From SG8-41 sp963699525 (GTDB lineage Bacteria > Pseudomonadota > Gammaproteobacteria > Burkholderiales > SG8-41): a DNA stretch of 64,000 bases. Below, in pieces: positions 51,983 to 61,074 of this stretch. Under the pieces are notes generated by a model, which saw only the letters and a program-made list of their open reading frames with translations, had not been told where the DNA came from and made no database searches. The stretch's first letter is position 1, and the number at the start of each line of letters is the position of its first letter. Position numbers and translations under genes: made by a program. Location of the stretch: the NCBI GenBank assembly GCA_963699525.1, contig CAVOUI010000020.1, positions 69,856 to 133,855 of the forward strand, read 5' to 3'.

Positions 51983-52933
51983 CTATCGTCCTTTCCGGGT
52001 TGTGCGCCGGCCGGGCTTGCCCCGCAAGCCGGCGCGTCTTCTCAAGACCGCGTGTATGGCCGCGGTGTCCTCCAGGGCAAATCCCTGCCTGAGGGCCGCA
52101 GTGTAATACGGGAGACTGCCGTCAAAGAGCGGCGTGGGACATTTGAGCCGCCGTACGAAGGCACGGATGATGTCGATGTCCTTCTGATAGATCTTGGACT
52201 TCATGTGAGCGGGCAGATAATGCCCGCGCATCATCAACGGGCCCCGCACCTGGAACATGCGCGAGGCTCCCGCACCATCGCTGATGACGCGGTAGAGGAG
52301 CCCCAAGTCGACACCGGCCTTCTCCCCCACCACCATCGCCTCGGCCGTGGAGAGGTTGTGTATCGTGACCAGCAGGTTGGCCACGAACTTGAGCTTCGAA
52401 CCGATGCCGAACTCGCCGCAGTAATAGGTCGAGCGCGCGAATCCGTCGAATACCCGCCGACAGCGGTTGAACGCGCGCCGGTCCCCGCTCGCATAGACCG
52501 CAATGTCCTTCGCCGCAGCCTGGGCGCCGGTACCGCTGATCGGGCAATCGAGGAGTACCACCCGCTTCCGCGCGAGTCTCCGGCGCAGGCTTTCCTTCAG
52601 CTCCAGCGTCATCGTGCTCGCCTCGATCACGATGGTACCGGGGCGAGCGCCGTCGGCGATGCCCTGCCTGCCGAAGAACGCTTCCTCCATCGCCGCTGGA
52701 GACGGCAACGACGTGATGAGGATTCGTGATTTTGCCGAGACCTCCGCGCAGGAGCGCGCGGCGCGCCCGCCGGCCCTCGTCAATGCACGCACCGCTGCGG
52801 GCGCGACGTCGTACCCGACCACGTTGAAGCCCGCAGCGAGCAGGTGCCGCGCGAAGGCCCCGCCCATGATGCCGAGGCCGACCTGCCCGACAGTGCCGCG
52901 GCTGCGGCGGGATGCGCTGTGCTTACGCGGCAT
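51983..52933 (-). CDS. 3-hydroxyisobutyrate-dehydrogenase-family oxidoreductase
   Basis: NAD(P)-dependent beta-hydroxyacid dehydrogenase of 316 residues. The Rossmann motif GQVGLGIMGGAFARHL starts near residue 15. The substrate motif region is LLDCPISGTGAQAA, and the catalytic Lys is in GIGSKLKFVANLL. The C-terminus is unusually Arg-rich and probably disordered. It is in a minus-strand cluster with a TctC protein and cupin. The substrate is unknown; tartronate semialdehyde, 3-hydroxyisobutyrate and related acids are family possibilities. Confidence 0.88.
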   Translation of the reverse strand: MPRKHSASRRSRGTVGQVGLGIMGGAFARHLLAAGFNVVGYDVAPAAVRALTRAGGRAARSCAEVSAKSRILITSLPSPAAMEEAFFGRQGIADGARPGTIVIEASTMTLELKESLRRRLARKRVVLLDCPISGTGAQAAAKDIAVYASGDRRAFNRCRRVFDGFARSTYYCGEFGIGSKLKFVANLLVTIHNLSTAEAMVVGEKAGVDLGLLYRVISDGAGASRMFQVRGPLMMRGHYLPAHMKSKIYQKDIDIIRAFVRRLKCPTPLFDGSLPYYTAALRQGFALEDTAAIHAVLRRRAGLRGKPGRRTTRKGR

Positions 52934-52948
52934 CGTGTGCCACCCCGG

Positions 52949-53938
52949 TCATTTGGCGAGCCCGAGGAAGTCCATTACGCTCTTCAACTCGCCATACTGT
53001 GCTTCCATGAAGGCACGCGCCTCGGCCGGCCCGCGATAGCTGTTTTCCCACTGGTTTTTCGCTGCGTACTGCTGGAAGTCGTCGCTTGCGGTCACGCGCT
53101 TGAATACGTCCTCCCAGAAGGCGACCTGCGCCGGCGTGATTCCCTTGGCGCCGATTACGCCGCGCCAGTTGTCGAACACGCCTTTGTAGCCGAACTCCGA
53201 CCACGTTGCCGCTTCCGCGAGCGGCCCCTGCATGCGCTTCGAGGAGGTCACCGTCAGCGCCCGCAACTTTCCGCCTTCGACCAGGGCGGCCGCGTTGGCC
53301 GTGCCGCCGTTGGCGACGTCGACATGCCCGCCGAGCAACGCGGTGAAGGCTTCTCCCGTGGAATTGAACCCGATCAGTTTCACCTGCTTGATATCCACCC
53401 CGGCCGACTGGAGCGGCAGGCCGATCGCGATATGGTGGGTTCCGCCGACCGCGCTGCCGAGCGCGATGCTGAGCGATGCAGGATTCTTGCGCAGCGCCTC
53501 GATAAGGTCCTTGCCGCTTTTGATCGGCGAATCGGGCCGCACCACGAACGCAATATGCTCGGTCAGGAGCACCGCCAGCGGCGTGAAATCGGTGTAGGTC
53601 AGCGTGAGGCGCCCATTGATGTGATTGGTCAGTATCGTGGATGAGGTGATGCTGAGGAAGTGCGGATCGCCGGCGCGCTGGTTGAGGAAATTGTAGGCAA
53701 CTGCGTGCGCGCCGCCGGAGCGATTGGCGACGATGCTCGATACCGGCAGCAGCTTGAGCGTGTCCCAGATCCGCTGCACCGTACGCCCGGTGAGATCGAG
53801 CGAGCCGCCCGCCGTCGCCGGCACGATCAGCTCCACGTTGCGCTCGGGTTTCCACTCCTGCGCCCCTGCCGGCACCACGGCGCCAGCCGCCACGAACAGG
53901 ACCACCACTGCCAGCTTCTGGATCATGTCGTTAGCCAC
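52949..53938 (-). CDS. TctC/Bug-family periplasmic solute-binding protein
   Basis: A protein of 329 residues with a signal peptide (KLAVVVLFVAAGAVVPAGAQ). Family landmarks are VELIVPATAGGSLD, SSIVANRSGGAHA and the pocket region SIALGSAVGGTHH. The GTG at 53938 is chosen because AAGGG lies 6 nt upstream. It sits between a dehydrogenase and a bicupin, so its ligand is probably a substrate for those enzymes (inference). No TctA/B permease is nearby. Confidence 0.88.
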   Translation of the reverse strand: MANDMIQKLAVVVLFVAAGAVVPAGAQEWKPERNVELIVPATAGGSLDLTGRTVQRIWDTLKLLPVSSIVANRSGGAHAVAYNFLNQRAGDPHFLSITSSTILTNHINGRLTLTYTDFTPLAVLLTEHIAFVVRPDSPIKSGKDLIEALRKNPASLSIALGSAVGGTHHIAIGLPLQSAGVDIKQVKLIGFNSTGEAFTALLGGHVDVANGGTANAAALVEGGKLRALTVTSSKRMQGPLAEAATWSEFGYKGVFDNWRGVIGAKGITPAQVAFWEDVFKRVTASDDFQQYAAKNQWENSYRGPAEARAFMEAQYGELKSVMDFLGLAK

Positions 53939-53965
53939 GGGCCGCCCTTCACGAGTCACGCCGAC

Positions 53966-54811
53966 CTAGTTGGGTTTCACGTTGAGCCGCGCCTGCTCGG
54001 CCTCTACCGGGCTCATGCTGTCGATCCGATGCTCGAGGTACGGCGTCGAGCACACCAGCACGTAGCGCGCGAACGGGGATTGTACTTGCAGCCGGTAGGC
54101 CGACCCCCGCGGTATGTAAACGATGTCGCCCGTGCCCACGGTCTTGGTCTGGTCGCCCGACTTCGCCTCGAGCCGGCCGTTCAGCGTGTACACGAACATC
54201 TCGCGCTGGGCCGTCGCCTGTGGCTCGTCGTAGCCGCCCGGCACCTCGAAAAAGCCAAAGGCGAGCCGCTCGCCTTCGACCCAGTCGACGTGCCGCGCCG
54301 AGCGCCGGGGGGCATCCAGCGACTCGATGATCGGGTAGAAACAGATGTCCAGACCGTCCACGACCGCCTGCGACTTGCCGCTTGCGCCCTTGTGCTTGTC
54401 GCGCTCACCGACCTTGTACCGGCGGTTCACCTCTTCCACCGTCATCGCCTTTTCGGGCACGGCCTCGTCCTCGGCCAGGCCGACCACCGTCCAGGTCTTG
54501 TCCTTGATGTAAAGATACTGGCAATGGCCGTCCTCCGTCGCCCGCATCGAGTGCCGCGCATACGCCGGCGCATGAACGAAGGTCCCGGGAGAGACGATGC
54601 GGCGGTCCTTGCCGACGATGGCGTTGATCTTGCCGCGCAGCGGGAAGATCAGCAGCTCGTTGGGGTGGTAGTGCAGCTCGGACCCGGTGCCCGCGTTCTT
54701 GTGCAGCAGGCAGAAGTACATGTATTGCCCGTCGATCACCGGCGCCTTGCCGGTGGACAGGTGCGGGGTCAGGTAATGGCTTTCGATGTCCTCGAAACGG
54801 TGAAACGACAC
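53966..54811 (-). CDS. Bicupin protein
   Basis: A protein of 281 residues with two cupin domains. The N-terminal one carries the metal motif HYHPNE followed by a later His (PAYARHSM). The C-terminal one (FGFFEVPGGYDEPQ, then FVYTLNGRLEAKSG) lacks the full His set. This resembles gentisate-dioxygenase-like or oxalate-decarboxylase-like bicupins, but a specific reaction cannot be assigned. The GTG at 54811 has GAGGAA upstream; an earlier TTG would add 24 residues without family character. It is divergent from the Gfo/Idh genes. Confidence 0.82.
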   Translation of the reverse strand: MSFHRFEDIESHYLTPHLSTGKAPVIDGQYMYFCLLHKNAGTGSELHYHPNELLIFPLRGKINAIVGKDRRIVSPGTFVHAPAYARHSMRATEDGHCQYLYIKDKTWTVVGLAEDEAVPEKAMTVEEVNRRYKVGERDKHKGASGKSQAVVDGLDICFYPIIESLDAPRRSARHVDWVEGERLAFGFFEVPGGYDEPQATAQREMFVYTLNGRLEAKSGDQTKTVGTGDIVYIPRGSAYRLQVQSPFARYVLVCSTPYLEHRIDSMSPVEAEQARLNVKPN

Positions 54812-54930
54812 GGGGGTTCCTCGCGGGATGGCGGCTGGTGCAGCAGTGCGCCCAATGCTAACATCGGGCTGAACGTCGGACAATTCTCCGCGCGCGCGGT
54901 TGCAGGATGTGGACTGCGCGGTACGTTTCG

Positions 54931-54963
54931 TTGATCTTCCGAACTACCGCGGCGCATTATGCG
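54931..54963 (+). promoter_or_regulatory. Candidate promoter/operator upstream of the Gfo/Idh operon
   Basis: TTGATC (54931-54936), an 18-bp spacer and CATTAT (54955-54960) form a weak promoter facing the gene at 55009. A short palindrome CGCAT-T-ATGCG (54953-54963) overlaps the -10 and could be an operator. Both are low-information calls. Confidence 0.3.
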
Positions 54964-55008
54964 ACATAACCTCGTTCCCTGTTCGCGTCCATTCCGTCCG
55001 GAGGGCGG

Positions 55009-56073
55009 GTGAAGCAACTCAACATCGGCATCATCGGCACCGGCTGGTGCGGCGGAATCCGCGCCGAGACCTGCGCCAGCAATCCCGTCGTCGGAAATCT
55101 CCACCTCGCGGAGATCCGGCCCGAGCGCCTGGCGGAAGTCGCCAAGGCAACCGGCGCCAAGACCGCTACCGCCGATTACCGTGATCTGCTCAAGATCCGC
55201 GAGATCGACGCTTACTTCATCTCCGCGACGCCGGAAGTCCATCATTACCCGATGGCGCGCGAGTGCCTGCTCGCCGGCAAGCACGTTTTCCTCGAGAAGC
55301 CCATCGCGATGGAGCTCCACGAAGCCGACGAGCTGATCGCTCTCGCGCGGAAAAACAAGCTCAAGTTCACCATCGGCTACTCGCAGCGCTTCAATCCCAA
55401 ATTCGCCTACGTCAAGAAGTCGATCGCGACCGGCGCCATCGGGAAGCCGGTGAGCGCGCTGGTCAGCCGCCACATCACGCGCGGACTGGGCAAGAAGATC
55501 ACGGGGCGCACCAAGCTCTCCCCCGCCGCGATGGAGGCGACTCACGATCTCGACTTCGTCCTGTGGTGCCTCGAGCCCGCGCGGCCGGTGCAGGTCTTCT
55601 CGACCGTCAATTACGGCGCCATGCGGGAGACGACCGGAGCGGACATCCCGGACAGTCAGCTCATCACCGTGATCATGGACAGCGGTCTCTCGTTCGTGAT
55701 CAACGCGGGCTGGAGCCTGCCGCCGGGCTACCCGAATTTCGCCACGACGTGGATCGAGATGATCGGCACCGAGGGGGCGCTGCTGGTGGACGACAGCCAC
55801 CGCGACGTGATCCTCAATACGATGCGCGAGGGCATGCGCCTGCCGATGTCGTCCATGCCGGGCGAGTTCGTGGACCACGCCTACGCCGGTCCTATGAAAG
55901 CCGAGACGGTGCACTTTCTCGAGGCGGTCGCCTGCGACCGCCCGGTGCTGGTCACAGCCGAGCAGGCACGCCAGGTCATGGAAGTCTATATCGCGGCCGA
56001 CCTCTCGGCCGAACGCCGCCAGCCGGTCAACCTGCCGCTGCCGGAGTCGCGTGCTTCCGCCGCCGCGCGCTGA
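55009..56073 (+). CDS. Gfo/Idh/MocA-family oxidoreductase (first of two)
   Basis: NAD(P)-dependent dehydrogenase of 354 residues. The Rossmann motif IGIIGTGWCGGIRAE starts the protein. The catalytic Lys lies in the conserved FLEKPIAMELHEAD, with the C-terminal substrate domain from about residue 130 (ATHDLDFVLWCLEP). It starts with GTG at 55009 after GAGGGCGG. It lies 6 bp before a paralogue, suggesting sequential or paired oxidation of related substrates. The substrate (sugar, inositol or other polyol) cannot be read from sequence. Confidence 0.92.
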   Translation: MKQLNIGIIGTGWCGGIRAETCASNPVVGNLHLAEIRPERLAEVAKATGAKTATADYRDLLKIREIDAYFISATPEVHHYPMARECLLAGKHVFLEKPIAMELHEADELIALARKNKLKFTIGYSQRFNPKFAYVKKSIATGAIGKPVSALVSRHITRGLGKKITGRTKLSPAAMEATHDLDFVLWCLEPARPVQVFSTVNYGAMRETTGADIPDSQLITVIMDSGLSFVINAGWSLPPGYPNFATTWIEMIGTEGALLVDDSHRDVILNTMREGMRLPMSSMPGEFVDHAYAGPMKAETVHFLEAVACDRPVLVTAEQARQVMEVYIAADLSAERRQPVNLPLPESRASAAAR

Positions 56074-56079
56074 TCTGGA

Positions 56080-57195
56080 ATGAGGAAGAAACCCAACCGC
56101 ATCGGCCTCGCCATCGTCGGCGCGGGACGCGTCGGCTTGATCCGTGGCGAGCTCGCCGCGCGGCACCCGGAGGTCGACTGGATCGGGCTCGCGGAGGTCA
56201 ACCCCGAGCGCGGCGAAATCGTGCGCGAGAAATGCGGGGCGGATTTCGTCACCACCGACTTCCGCGAGCTGCTGTCCCGTCCGGAGGTCAACGCCGTCGT
56301 CGTTTCCACCGACGAGCACCTGCACGTGGATCCGGTCATTTTCGCGGCGGAGCGCAAGCTGCCGATGCTGATCGAGAAGCCGCTCGCGACGGATCTGGGC
56401 GAGTCGGAAAGCACGCTGGCCGCCATCGAGAAGTCCGGCGTCGACGCCGTGATCGGCTACACGCAGCGCTTCCGCCGCCGCTGGCTCGTCGCCAAGGAGA
56501 AAGTGAAATCCGGCGCGCTGGGCGAAGTGACGATGGTCACCTCGCGCGCGTTCATGAACCGGCTCGTCGCCATCGACAACTACAAGCGCAGCGACAACCG
56601 CGCCGAGGTGACGCCGATGGTGATCTCCGGCACCCATGCGCTCGACATCGTGATGTGGCTGATGGAGGCGAAAAAGCCGGTCGAGGTCTACGCGCGCTCC
56701 GTGAACAAGGCGCTCGGCCCGACCTGGCAGGGCATCGACGGCACTGGCTACACCATCACCTTCGACGACGGCGCGATCTACCACGGGGTCATCTCCTGGG
56801 CGCTGCCGGAGATCTGGCCCGGCGCGGTATACAGCCTCGAGATCGGCGCCGTCGGCACCGAAGGCGTGCTCACCATCGACGACACGCATCGCGACATCAT
56901 CCTCGCCACCAATCTCATCCAGGCCGAAGGCTACGCACCGGACAAGCGCCGCCACGTGGATTTCCTGACCAGCTACCCGGTCGGCGACATGGCGCTGGGC
57001 GAGCTGCGCGGCCCGATGCGCGAGGAAACCAACTCCTGGCTGAACCGCGTGGCGCTCGGGGTGCCGACGCAGCACGCGACGGCGCGCGAAGGGCACAACC
57101 GCCTGATGCTGACCAAGGCAATCGACTTATCGGCGCGACTCAAGCGGCCGGTGAAGCTGCCGATCCGGTCGGAAGACATGCGACAGGCCGGGTGA
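56080..57195 (+). CDS. Gfo/Idh/MocA-family oxidoreductase (second of two)
   Basis: A protein of 371 residues, paralogous to its upstream neighbour. The Rossmann motif is LAIVGAGRVGLIRGELA, the catalytic Lys lies in LIEKPLATDLGES, and the C-terminal domain contains SGTHALDIVMWLME and TEGVLTIDDTHRD. The shared TEGxLxxDDxHRD motif with the first copy suggests a duplication that later diverged. It is followed 42 bp later by a TctC gene with its own ribosome site (GAGGAGGG). Confidence 0.92.
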   Translation: MRKKPNRIGLAIVGAGRVGLIRGELAARHPEVDWIGLAEVNPERGEIVREKCGADFVTTDFRELLSRPEVNAVVVSTDEHLHVDPVIFAAERKLPMLIEKPLATDLGESESTLAAIEKSGVDAVIGYTQRFRRRWLVAKEKVKSGALGEVTMVTSRAFMNRLVAIDNYKRSDNRAEVTPMVISGTHALDIVMWLMEAKKPVEVYARSVNKALGPTWQGIDGTGYTITFDDGAIYHGVISWALPEIWPGAVYSLEIGAVGTEGVLTIDDTHRDIILATNLIQAEGYAPDKRRHVDFLTSYPVGDMALGELRGPMREETNSWLNRVALGVPTQHATAREGHNRLMLTKAIDLSARLKRPVKLPIRSEDMRQAG

Positions 57196-57237
57196 CGGCT
57201 CAGTCCACGCGCAGCGAGATATCCGAGGAGGGACACA

Positions 57238-58215
57238 ATGAACCTGACACTCCGTTTGATGACCGTCGTTGTCTCCGCGCTGGCGCTGCCGGCCGCGCAT
57301 GCGGCGGAAAAATTCCCGCAACGGCCGGTGCGCCTTATCGTGCCCTACGCTCCCGGCGGCGCGACCGACATCACCGCGCGCCTGCTCCAGGCCGGTATCA
57401 GCGAGCTGTGGGGGCAGCCGGTCATCGTGGACAACCGTGCGGGCGCCTCGGGCACCATCGCGATCGAGCTCGCGGCCAAGGCCGCGCCCGACGGCTACAC
57501 GCTGCAGGTCGGGAATGTGTCGACCAACGCAATCAACGAAACGACGTTCGCCTCGCTCAAGGTCAAGCCCTCCCGCGACCTGACCGGCGTCACGAACCTG
57601 ATCCAGTTGCCGCACCTGTGGGTGGTCAGCACCGCGGTGCCGGCCTCGAGCCTGAAGGAGTTCGCCGACTACGCCAGGAAGTCGGGCGGGAAGCTGAACT
57701 ACGGCTCCGCGGGCGTGGGCTCCTATCCGCATCTCGACGCCGTCAAGCTCCTCAAGCATATGGGCGTCGAACTGACGCACGTGCCGTACAAGGCCGGCGC
57801 GGCCCAGATGATCCCGGCGATCATGGGCAACGAGATCCAGTTCATGTTCATCAACATGGCCTCGTCGCTGCAGAACATCCGCGCCGGCCGCATCAAGCCC
57901 CTCGCGACCACCTGGCCGACGCGGCGCCCCGAGCTGCCGAACGTGCCGACGGTTGCCGAGGCCGGCTATCCCGGATACGGCACCAATGCCTGGAACGGCC
58001 TGTTCGCACCCGCCGGCATTCCGAAGCCGCTGCTGGCGCGCATTCACGCCGATGTCGTGAAAGTCATGGAAACCCCGGCGACCAAGGAGGCTCTGGCCAA
58101 GGTATTCATGACGGGAGTGGTCAACCGGTCGCCCGCCGAGTTTCAGCAATTCGTGCTGGAGGAAATCAAGACCTGGGGCAAGATCGTGACCGATAACAAC
58201 ATCAAGGTTGAATGA
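57238..58215 (+). CDS. TctC/Bug-family periplasmic solute-binding protein
   Basis: A protein of 325 residues with a signal peptide (TVVVSALALPAAHAAE). Landmarks are FPQRPVRLIVPYAPGGATD, VIVDNRAGASG and NYGSAGVGSYPH. Its stop overlaps the hydrolase start by 4 nt (ATGA), linking solute capture to the downstream hydrolase. It is third of four TctC-type proteins in the window. Confidence 0.92.
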   Translation: MNLTLRLMTVVVSALALPAAHAAEKFPQRPVRLIVPYAPGGATDITARLLQAGISELWGQPVIVDNRAGASGTIAIELAAKAAPDGYTLQVGNVSTNAINETTFASLKVKPSRDLTGVTNLIQLPHLWVVSTAVPASSLKEFADYARKSGGKLNYGSAGVGSYPHLDAVKLLKHMGVELTHVPYKAGAAQMIPAIMGNEIQFMFINMASSLQNIRAGRIKPLATTWPTRRPELPNVPTVAEAGYPGYGTNAWNGLFAPAGIPKPLLARIHADVVKVMETPATKEALAKVFMTGVVNRSPAEFQQFVLEEIKTWGKIVTDNNIKVE

Positions 58216-59888
58216 ACCGCGCCTCGCAGCCCAAGCACGACCTCCACGTCGAAAAGGATATCGAGATCCCGGTGCGCGACGGCGCCCGGCTCAAGGCCGA
58301 CGTCTTCAGGCCCAAGGTCAGCGGCCGCTTCCCGGCGATCCTGAACCTCGGAGGCTACCGCAAGGACAAGGTGTGGGTGCCGCCTCCCGATCTCGAGGAG
58401 AAGGCCAATCCCTACATGAACTGGGAGACGGTCAATCCCCTCTGGTGGGTGCCGCGCGGCTACGCCGCCGTGCGCGTGGACACGCGGGGCTCCGGCAAAT
58501 CGCCGGGCCTGTTCGACCCGTGGTCGCGCCAGGAAGCGCTGGACCTGTACGACTGCATCGAGTGGGCCGCGCGCCAGAGCTGGTGCAACGGCCGTGTCGG
58601 GTTGAGCGGAATTTCCTACTTCGCCATGAACCAGTGGCTTGCGGCGAGCCTGCGCCCGCCGTCGTTGAAGGCGATCATTCCGTGGGAAGGCGCGGCGGAC
58701 ATGTATCGCGACCTTGCCTACCACGGCGGAATCTTCTGCCTGGGCTTCATCGGCAACTGGTTCAACAACCACATGGCGCACCACCTCCTCGGGGCGCCGC
58801 AGCAGCACAATCCCGACGCGTTCTCCAACAACTGGCTGTGGCAGTACATGCGCCACAATCTCGATACCGGCTGGTTCGACCAGCGGCGCCCGGACTGGAG
58901 CCGCATCGAGGTGCCCATGCTCACCGCAGGCAACTGGAGCGGCATGGGCTTGCATTTGCGCGGCAACACCGAGGGCTACGTGCGCGCCGCGTCGAAGCAC
59001 AAGAAGCTGCGCATCCACGCCGGCACGCATTACCACCCGTTCTACAGCGACAACGGCCGCCAGGACCAGCTGCGCTTCTTCAATTACTGGCTGAAAGGCG
59101 AGAAGAACGGGGTCATGCAGGAGCCGCCGGTGAAGCTCCTCATCCGCAAGGGCGGCAGGGACAACCACGAGTGGCGCCACGAGAAGGAATGGCCGCTCAA
59201 GCGCACGCGCTGGACGCGCTTCTATCTCAAGCCGGCACGAGTCGCCACGAAAGGCCGCGAGCCGGCCGAGGGCACGCTGGTGACCACCGCCCCAAAGCAG
59301 CGGGGCTCGCTCGTCTACTCGGCGGCGGGCATGTCGAAGGCAGGCGTCGCCTCGGCTTCCTGGACCTCGACCGTGCTGCCGGGCAGCCTGCCCCGGATGG
59401 GCGTTTCGTTCGAGACCGAAGCCCTGCGAGAGGACCTCGAAGTCACCGGGCCGGTGGCGCTGACGCTTTGGGTGTCGAGCACCACTGACGACATGGACGT
59501 TTTCGCCACCTTGCGCAATATCGACCGAAATGGCCAGGATGTGTGGGAGGTCGGACAGCAACAGCAGAATGTCCCCGTCGCCAAGGGCTGGCTGCGCGCG
59601 TCGCATCGCAAGCTCGACCCCCGGCTCACCCTGCCCTACCGGCCCTACCACGCCCACGACGAGCGCCTGTGGCTGAAGAAGGGCCAGCCGGTGCGCCTCG
59701 ACGTGGAGATCTGGCCCACTTGCATGGTCTTCCGCAAGGGGCATCGCATCCGGCTCGACATCCAGCCCCGCGACGGTGTCGGGTCGGCGCCTTACACCCA
59801 TTACTGCGCCGACTACAATGTCGGCGACAATACCGTATACACGGGTGGTAGCATGCCGTCTCACTTGCTGCTGCCGGTCATCCCGTGA
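58212..59888 (+). CDS. CocE/NonD-family hydrolase
   Basis: Alpha/beta-hydrolase of the S15 / X-Pro dipeptidyl-peptidase group, 558 residues. The nucleophile is probably S135 in LSGISYFAMNQ. The oxyanion region is NLGGYRKDK, and DTRGSGKSPG precedes the active site. The C-terminal jelly-roll domain starts near residue 335. Family members cleave cocaine esters, acylated beta-lactams or N-terminal dipeptides. Linkage to TctC proteins and an M24-family protein suggests an ester or amide substrate (inference). Confidence 0.9.
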   Translation: MNRASQPKHDLHVEKDIEIPVRDGARLKADVFRPKVSGRFPAILNLGGYRKDKVWVPPPDLEEKANPYMNWETVNPLWWVPRGYAAVRVDTRGSGKSPGLFDPWSRQEALDLYDCIEWAARQSWCNGRVGLSGISYFAMNQWLAASLRPPSLKAIIPWEGAADMYRDLAYHGGIFCLGFIGNWFNNHMAHHLLGAPQQHNPDAFSNNWLWQYMRHNLDTGWFDQRRPDWSRIEVPMLTAGNWSGMGLHLRGNTEGYVRAASKHKKLRIHAGTHYHPFYSDNGRQDQLRFFNYWLKGEKNGVMQEPPVKLLIRKGGRDNHEWRHEKEWPLKRTRWTRFYLKPARVATKGREPAEGTLVTTAPKQRGSLVYSAAGMSKAGVASASWTSTVLPGSLPRMGVSFETEALREDLEVTGPVALTLWVSSTTDDMDVFATLRNIDRNGQDVWEVGQQQQNVPVAKGWLRASHRKLDPRLTLPYRPYHAHDERLWLKKGQPVRLDVEIWPTCMVFRKGHRIRLDIQPRDGVGSAPYTHYCADYNVGDNTVYTGGSMPSHLLLPVIP

Positions 59889-59925
59889 AGCCAGCCGGAT
59901 CGATAAGACTGAGGAGGAACGCATC

Positions 59926-60916
59926 ATGAAACCCAGACGCTACCTGCTTGCCGCTGTTCTGGCGGCAACCCTGCTGCCGGGCTCTCACGCCTTCGCCCAG
60001 GCCAAGAAGGATGATTACCCGTCGCGGCCGGTACGCATGATCGTGCCGTTCGCGCCCGGCGGCGCTTCCGACACGGTCGGCCGCATCATCCAGCCCGCCA
60101 TGGCCGATCTGCTCAAGCAGCAGGTCGTGGTGGACAACCGTGGCGGGGCCGCCGGCAACATCGGAGTGGAAGTCGCGGTCCGCGCGAGCCCCGACGGCTA
60201 CAGCTTCCTGCTCGGGAACGTCGGCACGATGGCGATCAACCCGGTCTACTACACCAAGTTCCCCTACCGGCCGTTGAAGGACCTCATCCCGATTACCCAG
60301 GTGGTGGACGTCCCCGGCTGCCTCGTTGTTCACCCATCGCTCCCGGCCAAGAACGCCAAGGAATTCGTCGCCTACATGAAGGCAAACCCCGGCAAGCTCA
60401 ATTACGGCGCGCCGGCGCCCTCGAGCGCGAACGCGCTCGAGATGATCATGTTCATGCACGCCACTGGCACGAATGCCGTCCAGGTCAACTACAAGGGCGG
60501 CGCCGGGCCGGCGATGATCGGGCTGCTGGGCAACGAGGTGCAGGTGATGTTCGTGACGTTCTCCTCCGCGGTCAATTTCGCCAAGCAGGGGCGCGTCCGG
60601 ATGCTGGGCGTGATCTCTTCCGAGCGCAATCCCGCTTATCCGGAGATACCGACCATGCGCGAGCAGGGATACAACATGGCGGTGGGCTCGTGGCAGGGCC
60701 TGTTCGTGCCCACGAGACACCCCGCAGCCCGTGGTCAACAAGCTGTTCAAGGTCGGGCACGAGATGATGAAGGACCCGCAGGTCGTCAAGCGCCTGGGCG
60801 AATCGGGAATCATGATCGTCACGAGCAAATCGCCCGCTGAATTCGTTGCCTTCGTGAAAGCGGAGACCGAGCGCTTCGGGAAGGCAATCAAGGACGCCAA
60901 TATCCCGACCGAATGA
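59926..60916 (+). pseudogene. TctC/Bug-family solute-binding protein, frameshifted near its C-terminus
   Basis: Signal peptide and most of the binding protein read in one frame from ATG 59926 (after GAGGAGGAAC): YPSRPVRMIVPFAPGGASD, VVVDNRGGAAG, then WQGLFVPT. At about 60712-60718 the family sequence jumps frame and resumes as TPQPVVNKLFKVGHEMMKD, running to the TGA at 60914-60916. The total length leaves one extra base in ACGAGACACC. Without the correction about 60 C-terminal residues are scrambled. A real mutation and a sequencing error are both possible. It is fourth TctC copy of the window. Confidence 0.85.
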
Positions 60917-61074
60917 CCTCCACCCCACCCTCCCCACGCGAGGATGACGTTGGAGAGGGGGCCCGGCGGTGGGTTTGATCTGGATCATGGACTCGCGCTG
61001 CGGTCTGGGTTCATATTTGCGTGATTCCTCGGGATATTCCACGGTATTACTGAAAATTCGAACGGGAGAGTGAG

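Noticed and set aside
55263..58196. A 977-residue frame spanning both Gfo/Idh genes and a TctC gene
   Set aside because: It is Arg/Gly/Ala-rich without domains, in another frame from three well-supported genes.
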